5,842 nt of DNA, from positions 1-5,842 of the forward strand of contig DVKU01000063.1 in NCBI GenBank assembly GCA_018715825.1, read 5' to 3'. Positions 1 to 5,841 of the stretch are shown here, piece by piece (position 1 is the stretch's first letter; every line of letters begins with the position of its first letter). Source of the stretch: Candidatus Avacholeplasma faecigallinarum. Lineage in GTDB: Bacteria; Bacillota_I; Bacilli_A; Acholeplasmatales; Anaeroplasmataceae. Below the pieces are notes generated by a model. It had not been told where the DNA came from, did not search any database, and was given only the letters and a program-made list of their open reading frames with translations. A program made the translations under genes and the position numbers.

Positions 1-2
1 GA

Positions 3-128
3 ACACCCCGTTTTATTTATAGATACACCTCATTTTATTTATAGAAGGGTAACACCCAAGAAATTTAGAGCTCACACCTAATTTAGTTTAGAGCTGGAAA
101 TCCCCCGACACCCCCTAGAATTTAGAGT
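3..128. repeat. Degenerate short direct-repeat array at left edge
   Basis: On the plus strand, five units each begin ACACC (at 3, 25, 52, 74 and 108) and run into an AT-rich core ending TTTATAGA (16-23, 38-45) or TTTAGAG (64-70, 87-93, 121-127). The spacings are 22, 27, 22 and 34 bases. The first two units share a 13-base identity (11-23 and 33-45), and TTTAGAGCT recurs at 64-72 and 87-95. Read on the minus strand, each unit is CTCTAAA or TCTATAAA followed by a G-rich GGGTGT-like block. No open frame crosses the array, and the units are too short and irregular for a CRISPR. The array probably continues past the window edge. It could be decayed mobile-element ends or a lineage-specific intergenic repeat; its function is unknown. 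Confidence 0.6.
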
Positions 129-151
129 ACCATTTATTTAATAATTAAAAT

Positions 152-1057
152 TTATATAATTGTATGCTTAAAAAAGGCACCGATAATTCTTTTTACTGGT
201 AAGACCATTATAAAAGCTTGAGGATCAACACCATGAATTATTTTCTTTGCTTTTTCAAGCTCATATGAAGATATAACCATAAAGACATCAAATTTAGTTT
301 GATGAGTATAAGCTCCTTGTACATCTAGTATTGTACATCCTCTATTAATACCAGATATTAAGGCTTTAGATAATTCTTCAGATTTTGTAGTTATAACATC
401 AATTCTTAAAAAGTTATAAGCCGTATGTATCTTGTCAACTACAATGTTAGTTATAATAATAAATATAAACGTATAGAAGGTAATCGCCCAATCACCCTGC
501 ATAAAACCACCAGCTATACAAGCAAGTATAATATTAACAATTGTCGAAAAAACACCAATAGAAATATTTTTCTTAAAATTTAAGGCCTGAGCTAAAATAT
601 CTACTCCACCTGTTGATGTACCATATCTTAAAGCTAAACCAATACCAACTCCACAAATTAATCCAGCTATAATAGATAAAAATAAACGATTAGATTCAAT
701 ATCATCAACAATATTTACCTGTGGCAACCACCCTAAAAGAAAAACTGACTGAACGACAATTGATAACACTGTGTAAATCATAAATCTAGGGGAAACTGAT
801 TTTAAACCGTATATACATAATGGTATATTTGTTAACAGTACAAAGACACCAACAGGAATATCAATATTAACTAGCAAAAACAAACGATTTAATATTTGAC
901 CAACCCCTGTTAAGCCTATAGAAACTAGGTTAGCAGGCTCCAAAAACCAAGCAACGGCGATTGAATAAATTGCAGATGAGAATATAACAATTATTACTCT
1001 AAACAAATCATCTAAAACTTGTTGTCTTTTCGGAGGCTTTATTACAACAGATTCCAT
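152..1057 (-). CDS. YitT-family membrane protein (YitT domain plus C-terminal DUF2179)
   Basis: This is a 301-residue polytopic membrane protein, a typical length for the family. Hydrophobic segments lie near residues 18-39, 42-61, 66-86, 91-112, 124-144, 166-186 and 190-208. They are followed by a soluble domain at about 219-297. The family signature GTSTGGVD is at 146-153, just after a membrane segment. The soluble tail carries RGCTILDVQGAY (239-250), DPQAF (278-282) and a final IIGAFF, which match the DUF2179 pattern. The transported substrate of this family is not established, so no specific symbol is given. The ATG lies one base after the metG stop. The nearest AGGAG-like sequence (1073-1077, inside metG) is 15 bases upstream, too far for a normal Shine-Dalgarno, so translation probably depends on ribosomes finishing metG. 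No convincing terminator was seen after its TAA; an AT-rich stretch and the repeat array follow. Confidence 0.9.
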   Translation of the reverse strand: MESVVIKPPKRQQVLDDLFRVIIVIFSSAIYSIAVAWFLEPANLVSIGLTGVGQILNRLFLLVNIDIPVGVFVLLTNIPLCIYGLKSVSPRFMIYTVLSIVVQSVFLLGWLPQVNIVDDIESNRLFLSIIAGLICGVGIGLALRYGTSTGGVDILAQALNFKKNISIGVFSTIVNIILACIAGGFMQGDWAITFYTFIFIIITNIVVDKIHTAYNFLRIDVITTKSEELSKALISGINRGCTILDVQGAYTHQTKFDVFMVISSYELEKAKKIIHGVDPQAFIMVLPVKRIIGAFFKHTII

Positions 1058-1058
1058 A

Positions 1059-2966
1059 CTATCTTACAATATCTCCTGGATTAAGCTTATTAACTTGAAT
1101 TAATTCCAAATTGTTATCATCTTTATCGGATGCGCATAATAACATACCAAATGATTCTTCTCCTCTAAGCTTAATAGGCTTTAAATTTTTAACTACTACA
1201 ACCTTACAACCAATAAGGCTTTGAGGATCATAATATTTAGCTATACCAGAAACTATTTGACGCACTTCAGTCTTTAAATCAACTTTGAATACTAAAAGCT
1301 TATCAGCCTTAGGATGACGCTTAGCCTCAATAATTTGACCAACAGCTAAATCTAATTTATCAAAATCTTCAATAGAAATTAAAGGCTTTGTAGGCTCTAC
1401 TACTGTAGGATTTTCTTTTTGGTGAACTAACTCCATTACCTCATTAACATCCAATCTCTTAAATAAGACATCAATTGGATTAACCATATATTCTTTACAA
1501 CTATTATATTTTAAATCGGCAAAATTAGTTAAATTTGTACCTAAAGCATGATAAATTTTATTAGATGTTTGAGGCATAACCGGCTCTAACAAAATAGAAC
1601 TAATTCTAATTGCCTCTAATAAATTATATAAAACAGTTCTTAATATCTCTTTTTTAGTTTCATCCTTAGCTAATACCCAAGGAGCAGTTTCATCAATATA
1701 TTTATTAGAACCCCTTAAAAGCTTCATAACCTCTTCTATAGCATCAGAAACCTTATATTGATCCATTGACTTCTTATAATTAACTACTGTTTCCACCATC
1801 AAAGACTTTAATACCTCATCAAATTCGGTAGATTTTTGAGGATAAATACTTTCATCTTTAAAATATTTTTTTACCATAGCAATTGTTCTATTAACCAGAT
1901 TACCTAAGGTATTAGCAAGATCAGAGTTTGATTTTTCACAAACTAATTCATAAGTTATGTTTCCATCTTGAGCGAATGGAATTTCATGTAAAACGTAATA
2001 TCTTACAGCATCAACACCAAATAAATCTACTAAATCCTCTGTATAAATTACATTTCCTTTAGACTTACTCATTTTACCATGATTCATTAAAATCCATGGA
2101 TGTCCAAAAACTTGTTTTGGTAAAGGTAAATCCAAAGCCATTAACATAATAGGCCAATAAATTGTATGGAATCTAAGAATATCCTTACCTATTAAATGAA
2201 CATCACAAGGCCAATATTTATCATATAATGGAGCAGGCTTACCATCCATATTATATCCAATACCTGTGATATAATTTAAAAGAGCATCAATCCAAACATA
2301 TATAACATGCTTTGGATCAAAAGTAACAGGTATACCCCATTTATAAGATGTTCTTGATACACATAAATCAGGTAAAGGCTTGGACAAGAAATTATTTAAC
2401 ATCTCGTTTTTACGTGATTCTGGTTGAATAAACTGAGGATTATTCTTTATATATTCTACTAACCTATCTTGATATGTAGATAGCTTTAAAAAATAGCACT
2501 CCTCTTTATTTTTAGTAACCTTCGCATGACAGTCAGGGCAACAACCATCAACTAGATCCTTTTCAGTAAAATAAGATTCACAATCAACACAGTAATATCC
2601 TTCATAAACACCCTTATAAATATCACCTTTTTTATATAGCTTTTCAAAAGCTTGTTGAACGACCCTCTCATGATAAGAATCTGTAGTTCTAATAAAATGA
2701 TCATAATTAACATCCATTAAAGCATAAATCTTTTTAATTTCATTTGAAATATGATCAACATGCTCCTTTGGTGTAATATTTAAGCCTAAAGCCTTTTGTT
2801 CTATTTTTTGGCCATGCTCATCAGTTCCAGTTTGAAAATAAGTATCATAGCCATCTTTCTTTTTATATCTAACAATACAATCTGCCAAAATTGCTTCATA
2901 TACATTACCAATATGAGGCTTTGAAGAAGTATATGCAATCGCAGTCGTTAAATAGAATTTCTTCAT
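1059..2966 (-). CDS. metG: Methionyl-tRNA synthetase
   Basis: This cytoplasmic enzyme charges tRNA-Met, including the initiator, with methionine using ATP. The 635-residue protein is full length for the Gram-positive form. The class I catalytic core carries the HIGH-type motif HIGN (18-21) and KMSKS (298-302). A zinc knuckle has CxxC pairs at 126/129 and 143/146. WIDALLNY (225-232) and IGKDILRFH (259-267) are typical active-site segments. The alpha-helical anticodon-binding domain follows, with the conserved NKYIDETAPW at 421-430. A C-terminal OB-fold tRNA-binding domain of the Trbp111 type spans about 532-635, including HPKADKL (551-557) and LRGEESFGMLL (600-610). The ATG at 2966 is preceded by AAGGAG with an 8-base gap. 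A promoter lies directly upstream and the predicted untranslated leader is only about 20 bases. The YitT-family gene follows after one base, so the two probably form an operon. Confidence 0.98.
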   Translation of the reverse strand: MKKFYLTTAIAYTSSKPHIGNVYEAILADCIVRYKKKDGYDTYFQTGTDEHGQKIEQKALGLNITPKEHVDHISNEIKKIYALMDVNYDHFIRTTDSYHERVVQQAFEKLYKKGDIYKGVYEGYYCVDCESYFTEKDLVDGCCPDCHAKVTKNKEECYFLKLSTYQDRLVEYIKNNPQFIQPESRKNEMLNNFLSKPLPDLCVSRTSYKWGIPVTFDPKHVIYVWIDALLNYITGIGYNMDGKPAPLYDKYWPCDVHLIGKDILRFHTIYWPIMLMALDLPLPKQVFGHPWILMNHGKMSKSKGNVIYTEDLVDLFGVDAVRYYVLHEIPFAQDGNITYELVCEKSNSDLANTLGNLVNRTIAMVKKYFKDESIYPQKSTEFDEVLKSLMVETVVNYKKSMDQYKVSDAIEEVMKLLRGSNKYIDETAPWVLAKDETKKEILRTVLYNLLEAIRISSILLEPVMPQTSNKIYHALGTNLTNFADLKYNSCKEYMVNPIDVLFKRLDVNEVMELVHQKENPTVVEPTKPLISIEDFDKLDLAVGQIIEAKRHPKADKLLVFKVDLKTEVRQIVSGIAKYYDPQSLIGCKVVVVKNLKPIKLRGEESFGMLLCASDKDDNNLELIQVNKLNPGDIVR

Positions 2967-2974
2967 AAAGTCAT

Positions 2975-2980
2975 CTCCTT
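2975..2980 (-). promoter_or_regulatory. Ribosome binding site of metG
   Basis: The minus strand reads AAGGAG, followed by 8 bases and the ATG at 2966. This is strong and ideally spaced, and it fixes the metG start. Confidence 0.9.
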
Positions 2981-2993
2981 ATAACACCATATA

Positions 2994-3022
2994 ATTATAA
3001 CAAATCTATTTTAAATAATCAA
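2994..3022 (-). promoter_or_regulatory. Sigma-A type promoter of metG
   Basis: The minus strand has a -35 box TTGATT (3022-3017), a 17-base spacer and a perfect -10 box TATAAT (2999-2994). A TGT sits directly before the -10, giving an extended -10 TGn. The start point is expected near 2987, leaving a leader of about 20 bases. That is too short for a T-box or SAM riboswitch, so metG and the YitT-family gene are probably expressed constitutively. Confidence 0.85.
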
Positions 3023-3031
3023 TTGACATAC

Positions 3032-3062
3032 AAAAAGAAATGGTGTCTTTATAAACACCATT
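3032..3062 (-). terminator. Intrinsic terminator of mscS
   Basis: The minus strand has an 8-base-pair stem, AATGGTGT with ACACCATT, around the loop TTATAAAG, followed by TTTCTTTTT. The stem starts within the mscS stop codon, so termination follows translation directly. It separates mscS from the metG promoter just downstream. Confidence 0.8.
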
Positions 3063-3900
3063 ATTGCTTAACTTTAACCTCCAATTGATTAAATGGAATC
3101 TCTATACCATTTGCTTCTAAAGCCTTCTTAATTTCAGTAATTAAATAGGTATAAATTGGCCAATAATCACTATTTTTACACCAAACACGCACGTTTAAAT
3201 CCACTGAAGATGCTGATAATGCTCCTATTTCCACATAAGGAATGGGAGTTTGTAAAATAAGCTCATTAGCTTCACAAACCTCTCTAATTACAGCCTTAGC
3301 TTTATCAACATCAGCTCCATAAGAGATTGACATAACTACATCACAACGACGATTCTCCTTAGCTGATTTATTAATTATAACATTATTAGCTAATTCGCCA
3401 TTTGGAATCATAACTAGTCTATTATCTGGAGTTACAATATTAGTATAAAATAATCTAATATCCTCGACAGTCCCAGATTCACCATTTGATGTAATACTAT
3501 CACCAATTTTAAAAGGACGCATCAAAACTATAATAACACCACCAGCAAAATTAGCCAAAGTACCTTGTACAGCTAATGAAACACCAACACCAATTGATGC
3601 TACTAAAGCTGAAATTGAGGCAGTCTCAATACCAACATATCCAACTAAACAAACAACTACTAATAATTTAAGTACAATTCGCATTGTATTAAAAACAACT
3701 CTAGCGATTGTCTCGTCAACTTGTTTTCTATGCAATCTTTTATATAAACGTTTAGAAATAAAATTAATTATTTTAAATGAAAAAATTAATATGATAATAG
3801 CAATAACTAATTTAATACCAATATTTATTGCCCTCTCAATAAAAGATTCTAGCATTGCAATGTAATCTACGCTATTTGTTGCTTCTTCAGCTAAAAACAT
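3061..3900 (-). CDS. mscS: Small-conductance mechanosensitive channel, MscS family
   Basis: This inner-membrane tension valve releases solutes during hypo-osmotic shock; the family forms homoheptamers. With the ATG at 3900 the protein has 279 residues, close to the 286 of E. coli MscS. Membrane helices lie near 26-47 and 70-90. The pore-lining third helix lies at about 94-127 and has the small-residue packing pattern ASIGVGVSLAVQGTLANFAG (101-120), then RPFKIGD (128-134). The beta domain follows, with GTVEDI (143-148) and IPNGEL (165-170), then the C-terminal alpha/beta vestibule. The longer frame from GTG at 3921 adds seven residues but has no ribosome site; GGAGG lies five bases before the ATG at 3900, inside that extension, so the ATG start is preferred. 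I saw no convincing -35/-10 pair upstream, so it may be transcribed from an unrecognised promoter or by read-through from serS. Confidence 0.95.
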   Translation of the reverse strand: MFLAEEATNSVDYIAMLESFIERAINIGIKLVIAIIILIFSFKIINFISKRLYKRLHRKQVDETIARVVFNTMRIVLKLLVVVCLVGYVGIETASISALVASIGVGVSLAVQGTLANFAGGVIIVLMRPFKIGDSITSNGESGTVEDIRLFYTNIVTPDNRLVMIPNGELANNVIINKSAKENRRCDVVMSISYGADVDKAKAVIREVCEANELILQTPIPYVEIGALSASSVDLNVRVWCKNSDYWPIYTYLITEIKKALEANGIEIPFNQLEVKVKQ

Positions 3901-3905
3901 TTTTA

Positions 3906-3910
3906 CCTCC
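3906..3910 (-). promoter_or_regulatory. Ribosome binding site deciding the mscS start
   Basis: The minus strand reads GGAGG(T) five bases before the ATG at 3900. It lies inside the seven-codon extension that a GTG start at 3921 would need, and so argues for the shorter protein. Confidence 0.8.
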
Positions 3911-3996
3911 ATAAATTTCACATATTTTAATAACTGTTTTACACAATTTATAAAAATTCCTACGTCATTTAATTGTTAGAATATAAGTGTAAAAAA

Positions 3997-4023
3997 TTAA
4001 GAAAGGAGAAGAAAATTTCTCAT
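3997..4023 (-). other. Possible 8-residue leader ORF upstream of mscS
   Basis: The minus strand encodes MRNFLLLS followed by TAA. GGGGGAG (4038-4032) lies 8 bases before the ATG, which is ideal spacing. The ATG and the next codons form one arm of the 13-base inverted repeat at 4012-4075, so ribosome movement could change that hairpin. No sequence homology can be judged for so short a peptide, and chance is a real alternative. Confidence 0.2.
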
Positions 4024-4075
4024 TACATATACTCCCCCAAAATACATAATACTAATACTTTAAATGAGAAATTTT
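4012..4075. repeat. 13-base perfect inverted repeat in serS-mscS spacer
   Basis: AAAATTTCTCATT (4012-4024) is perfectly complementary to AATGAGAAATTTT (4063-4075), enclosing a 38-base loop that contains a run of five C (4034-4038) on the plus strand. A transcript of either strand could fold it. On the minus strand the 3' arm runs into TTTTCTTCT, so a weak serS terminator or an mscS leader structure are both possible. A separate 8-base inverted pair, TTTTACAC (3937-3944) and GTGTAAAA (3987-3994), lies nearby. Confidence 0.6.
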
Positions 4076-4083
4076 TAATAATA

Positions 4084-4118
4084 ATCTCAATTTGCTTTTC
4101 AAATTGAGATTTTTTTTT
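4084..4118 (+). terminator. Strong hairpin with plus-strand U-tract after serS
   Basis: An 11-base-pair perfect stem, ATCTCAATTTG with CAAATTGAGAT, encloses a 5-base loop (4095-4099). On the plus strand it is followed by eight T (4111-4118) and then ATTTT, a textbook intrinsic terminator. On the minus strand, the direction of serS, the same hairpin is followed only by TTATTATTAAAAATTT, so it would terminate serS weakly if at all. No plus-strand gene is visible upstream, so the T-rich side is unexplained unless it serves a small antisense or noncoding transcript or blocks convergent transcription. Confidence 0.75.
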
Positions 4119-4121
4119 ATT

Positions 4122-5399
4122 TTACTTTATAATAGTTTTTCCACCCATATATGGTTGTAATACTTTAGGTATGTTAATAGAGCCATCTTCGTTATAATTG
4201 TTTTCAATTATGGCAATTAAACCACGTGGTGAAGCTACAACAGTATTATTTAGTGTATGAACTAGATAATTACCATCATCACCCTTAGCTCTAATTCCTA
4301 ATCTTCTAGCTTGAGCATCACCTAAGGTAGAACAAGATCCAACTTCAAAATATTTCTTTTGTCTAGGACTCCAAGCCTCAACATCACAGCTTTTAACCTT
4401 TAAATCGGCTAAATCACCACTACAGCATTCCAATGTACTAACTGGAACATCTAAGCTTCTAAAAAATTCAACTGTATAACTCCACATCTTATTATACCAA
4501 GTCATACTATCCTCTGGCTTACATAAAACAATCATTTCTTGTTTTTCAAATTGATGTACACGATAAATTCCTCTTTCCTCGATACCATGAGCACCAACCT
4601 CTTTTCTGAAGCATGGTGAATAAGAAGTTAAGGTTATAGGAAGTGAAGACTCCTTTACAATTTGATTTTTAAATCTACCAATCATAGAATGCTCACTTGT
4701 ACCTATTAAAAATAGATCCTCACCTTCAATTTTATACATCATGTTTTCCATTTCCTTGAAGCTCATAACGCCATTTACTACATCACTACGTATCATAAAA
4801 GGAGGTATACAGTAAGTAAATCCCTTATCGATCATAAAATCTCTTGCATATGATAAAACAGCTGAATGCAATCTAGCTATATCGCCTAATAAATAATAAA
4901 AACCATTACCACTAGTTCTTCCTGATGCATCCTTATCTAAAGCATTAAATTTAGCCAATATATCAGCATGGTAAGGAATCTCATAATTTGGTACAACTGG
5001 CTCGCCAAATCTTTGAATTTCTACATTTTCACTATCATCCTTACCTACTGGTACACTAGGATCAATCATTTGTGGTATTACTAGCATTTTTTCATAAAGC
5101 TTAGCTTCAGACTCTGCTAATAATGGATCAATTTCAGCAATTCTTTCATTATTTTTGGTAACTGTTTGTTTAATCTCTTCGGCCTTAGCGAAATCTTTAT
5201 TACGCATATAAAGACCTATTTGTTTACTTAAGTCATTACGACTAGCACGAAGGGATTCACCTTCTTGTTTTAATAAACGAATTTGTTTATCAAGCTCTAC
5301 CACCTCATCAACTAAAGGTAATTTTTCATCTTGAAATTTCTTTTTGATATTCTCTTTAACTAATTCCTTGTTTTCTCTAATGAATTTAATATCTAACAT
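4122..5399 (-). CDS. serS: Seryl-tRNA synthetase
   Basis: This cytoplasmic class II synthetase charges tRNA-Ser (and tRNA-Sec where present) with serine. The 425 residues match the usual length. Residues 1-110 form the N-terminal domain with the long antiparallel coiled-coil arm (about 30-100) that grips the tRNA-Ser variable arm. The catalytic domain has the serine-binding TSE (234-236), motif 2 FRKEVGAHGIEERGIYR (264-280) leading into VHQFEKQE (281-288), the EVGSCS strand (352-357) with DAQARR (361-366), and motif 3 VVASPRGLIAIIE (387-399) with its arginine at 392. Motif 2 and motif 3 differ from the common GRDTRG and GRTLVAILE forms and look like a divergent SerRS branch, as I recall from some clostridia. 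AGGAG (5413-5409) lies nine bases before the ATG. The gene sits behind a T-box leader and its own promoter. Confidence 0.98.
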   Translation of the reverse strand: MLDIKFIRENKELVKENIKKKFQDEKLPLVDEVVELDKQIRLLKQEGESLRASRNDLSKQIGLYMRNKDFAKAEEIKQTVTKNNERIAEIDPLLAESEAKLYEKMLVIPQMIDPSVPVGKDDSENVEIQRFGEPVVPNYEIPYHADILAKFNALDKDASGRTSGNGFYYLLGDIARLHSAVLSYARDFMIDKGFTYCIPPFMIRSDVVNGVMSFKEMENMMYKIEGEDLFLIGTSEHSMIGRFKNQIVKESSLPITLTSYSPCFRKEVGAHGIEERGIYRVHQFEKQEMIVLCKPEDSMTWYNKMWSYTVEFFRSLDVPVSTLECCSGDLADLKVKSCDVEAWSPRQKKYFEVGSCSTLGDAQARRLGIRAKGDDGNYLVHTLNNTVVASPRGLIAIIENNYNEDGSINIPKVLQPYMGGKTIIK

Positions 5400-5408
5400 T
5401 GTCTTTCT

Positions 5409-5413
5409 CTCCT
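5409..5413 (-). promoter_or_regulatory. Ribosome binding site of serS
   Basis: The minus strand reads AGGAG nine bases before the ATG at 5399. It lies downstream of the leader terminator, so it is reached only by read-through transcripts. Confidence 0.85.
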
Positions 5414-5420
5414 TTTAAAT

Positions 5421-5447
5421 AAAAAAAGTCCCTAGTAAACTAAGGAC
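5421..5447 (-). terminator. T-box attenuator terminator before serS
   Basis: The minus strand has an 8-base-pair stem, GUCCUUAG with CUAGGGAC (one U-G pair), around the loop UUUA, followed by seven U. Its 5' arm (5447-5440) contains the CCUUA used by the antiterminator, so the two folds exclude each other. Confidence 0.92.
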
Positions 5448-5620
5448 GTATAAACCGTGGTGCCACCTTATTTCTAGCATCGCTAGCACTTAACCTCTTA
5501 ACGCGAAAATACGATTCCTATCCAGGGTAGATTCATTAGAATAGCTAATTACATTTCACCACACTGTAACTCTCTAAATAGTATCATCTAATTACTAATT
5601 CCTTTCACTTAGGATTATAC
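5421..5620 (-). ncRNA. T-box leader responding to uncharged tRNA-Ser
   Basis: The minus-strand RNA starts near 5620 and has the parts of a T-box in order. The stem I base pairs UCCUA (5614-5610) with UAGGA (5520-5516). The conserved AGAGAG is at 5575-5570. The distal stem pairs GUUACA (5570-5565) with UGUAAU (5553-5548) around a loop containing GGUGAAA. The specifier candidate UCU (5531-5529, serine) follows GAA and precedes a purine. A stem III-like hairpin, CTAGC-GAT-GCTAG, is at 5486-5474. The T-box core AAGGTGGCACCACGG spans 5469-5455. The bulge UGGC (5465-5462) would pair with GCCA, matching a tRNA-Ser acceptor end with a G discriminator base. The antiterminator pairs UAAGG (5470-5466) with CCUUA (5445-5441) and ACG with CGU, and shares bases with the terminator. 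Uncharged tRNA-Ser should therefore switch serS on. Confidence 0.95.
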
Positions 5621-5626
5621 AAAATA

Positions 5627-5654
5627 ATTATAGCATAATATTACTTATTTTCAA
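5627..5654 (-). promoter_or_regulatory. Sigma-A type promoter of the serS T-box transcript
   Basis: The minus strand has a -35 box TTGAAA (5654-5649), a 16-base spacer and a perfect -10 box TATAAT (5632-5627). TGC just before the -10 makes it an extended -10. The start is expected near 5620, a few bases before the stem I base of the T-box, which supports the assignment. Confidence 0.85.
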
Positions 5655-5686
5655 TATTATTTTCTTTATTTGCAGCATCAATTATA

Positions 5687-5736
5687 ATTAACTTTTGATA
5701 AAATCCTTATGATTAACTTTTGATTAGTTCCTAAGT
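5687..5736. repeat. Two near-tandem 25-base direct repeats upstream of serS promoter
   Basis: ATTAACTTTTGAT occurs identically at 5687-5699 and 5712-5724, exactly 25 bases apart. TCCT also recurs at matching offsets, giving about 19 of 25 identities between units 5687-5711 and 5712-5736. The pair lies about 30 bases upstream of the serS -35 box. It could be a local duplication, a paired protein-binding site, or the flank of an inserted element. Nothing identifies a binding protein. Confidence 0.5.
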
Positions 5737-5841
5737 ATAACAAAGGGTGTGGGGAATGTGTCCCCACATTCTAAAAGAATTTTTAAGAAAGGAACAAATT
5801 CCTAGGGATTTCGCGGAACTCAATTTATAATCAATATGAGG
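5731..5841 (-). CDS. Possible 3' end of an unrecognised upstream gene (partial)
   Basis: One minus-strand frame is open from the right window edge to a TAG at 5733-5731, giving 36 codons. Its C-terminal residues read FRMWGHIPHTLCYT. No start codon is required because the frame could continue beyond the window. The last part is encoded by the strong hairpin at 5748-5768, so some of the apparent coding could be a structured repeat. I cannot assign a family. It may be the tail of a mobile-element protein, a spurious frame in a dispersed repeat, or chance; a 36-codon open run in AT-rich DNA is only mildly unusual. Confidence 0.25.
   Translation of the reverse strand, partial: PHIDYKLSSAKSLGICSFLKNSFRMWGHIPHTLCYT
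5748..5768. repeat. Strong GC-rich hairpin at right edge
   Basis: TGTGGGGA (5748-5755) pairs perfectly with TCCCCACA (5761-5768) around the loop ATGTG. An alternative stem, GAATGTG (5754-5760) with CACATTC (5765-5771), uses the same bases, and ATTCT-AAA-AGAAT follows directly at 5769-5781. On the plus strand these lead into TTTTT, and on the minus strand into CCCTTTG. The GC-rich stem stands out against the AT-rich surroundings. It could be a terminator of a gene outside the window, or a subterminal hairpin of an IS or REP-like element. The rest of the 5655-5842 stretch shows nothing else recognisable. Confidence 0.55.

Noticed and set aside
3..128. CRISPR array
   Set aside because: Units are short, poorly conserved and unevenly spaced, with no constant repeat of 23 or more bases and no cas genes.
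2967..3000. T-box or SAM riboswitch controlling metG
   Set aside because: The predicted leader is about 20 bases, with no T-box core or room for such a structure.
3023..3028. Perfect TTGACA on the plus strand between metG and mscS
   Set aside because: No -10 box at 16-18 bases on the plus strand and no plus-strand gene follows; it overlaps the mscS-metG spacer by chance.
3901..3921. GTG start giving MscS seven extra N-terminal residues
   Set aside because: No ribosome site precedes the GTG, while GGAGG lies at the right distance from the ATG at 3900.
3954..3987. Plus-strand promoter (TAGAAT or TATAAG) for a small RNA before 4118
   Set aside because: No acceptable -35 box at the proper distance from either -10 candidate.
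4065..4079. Plus-strand mini-ORF MRNF followed by TAA
   Set aside because: It mirrors the minus-strand one only because of the inverted repeat, and has no ribosome site.
5756..5830. Plus-strand short ORF beginning MCPHILKEFL and ending at TAA
   Set aside because: The ATG lies inside the hairpin, has no properly spaced ribosome site, and the frame is only 24 codons; it is better explained by the hairpin sequence.
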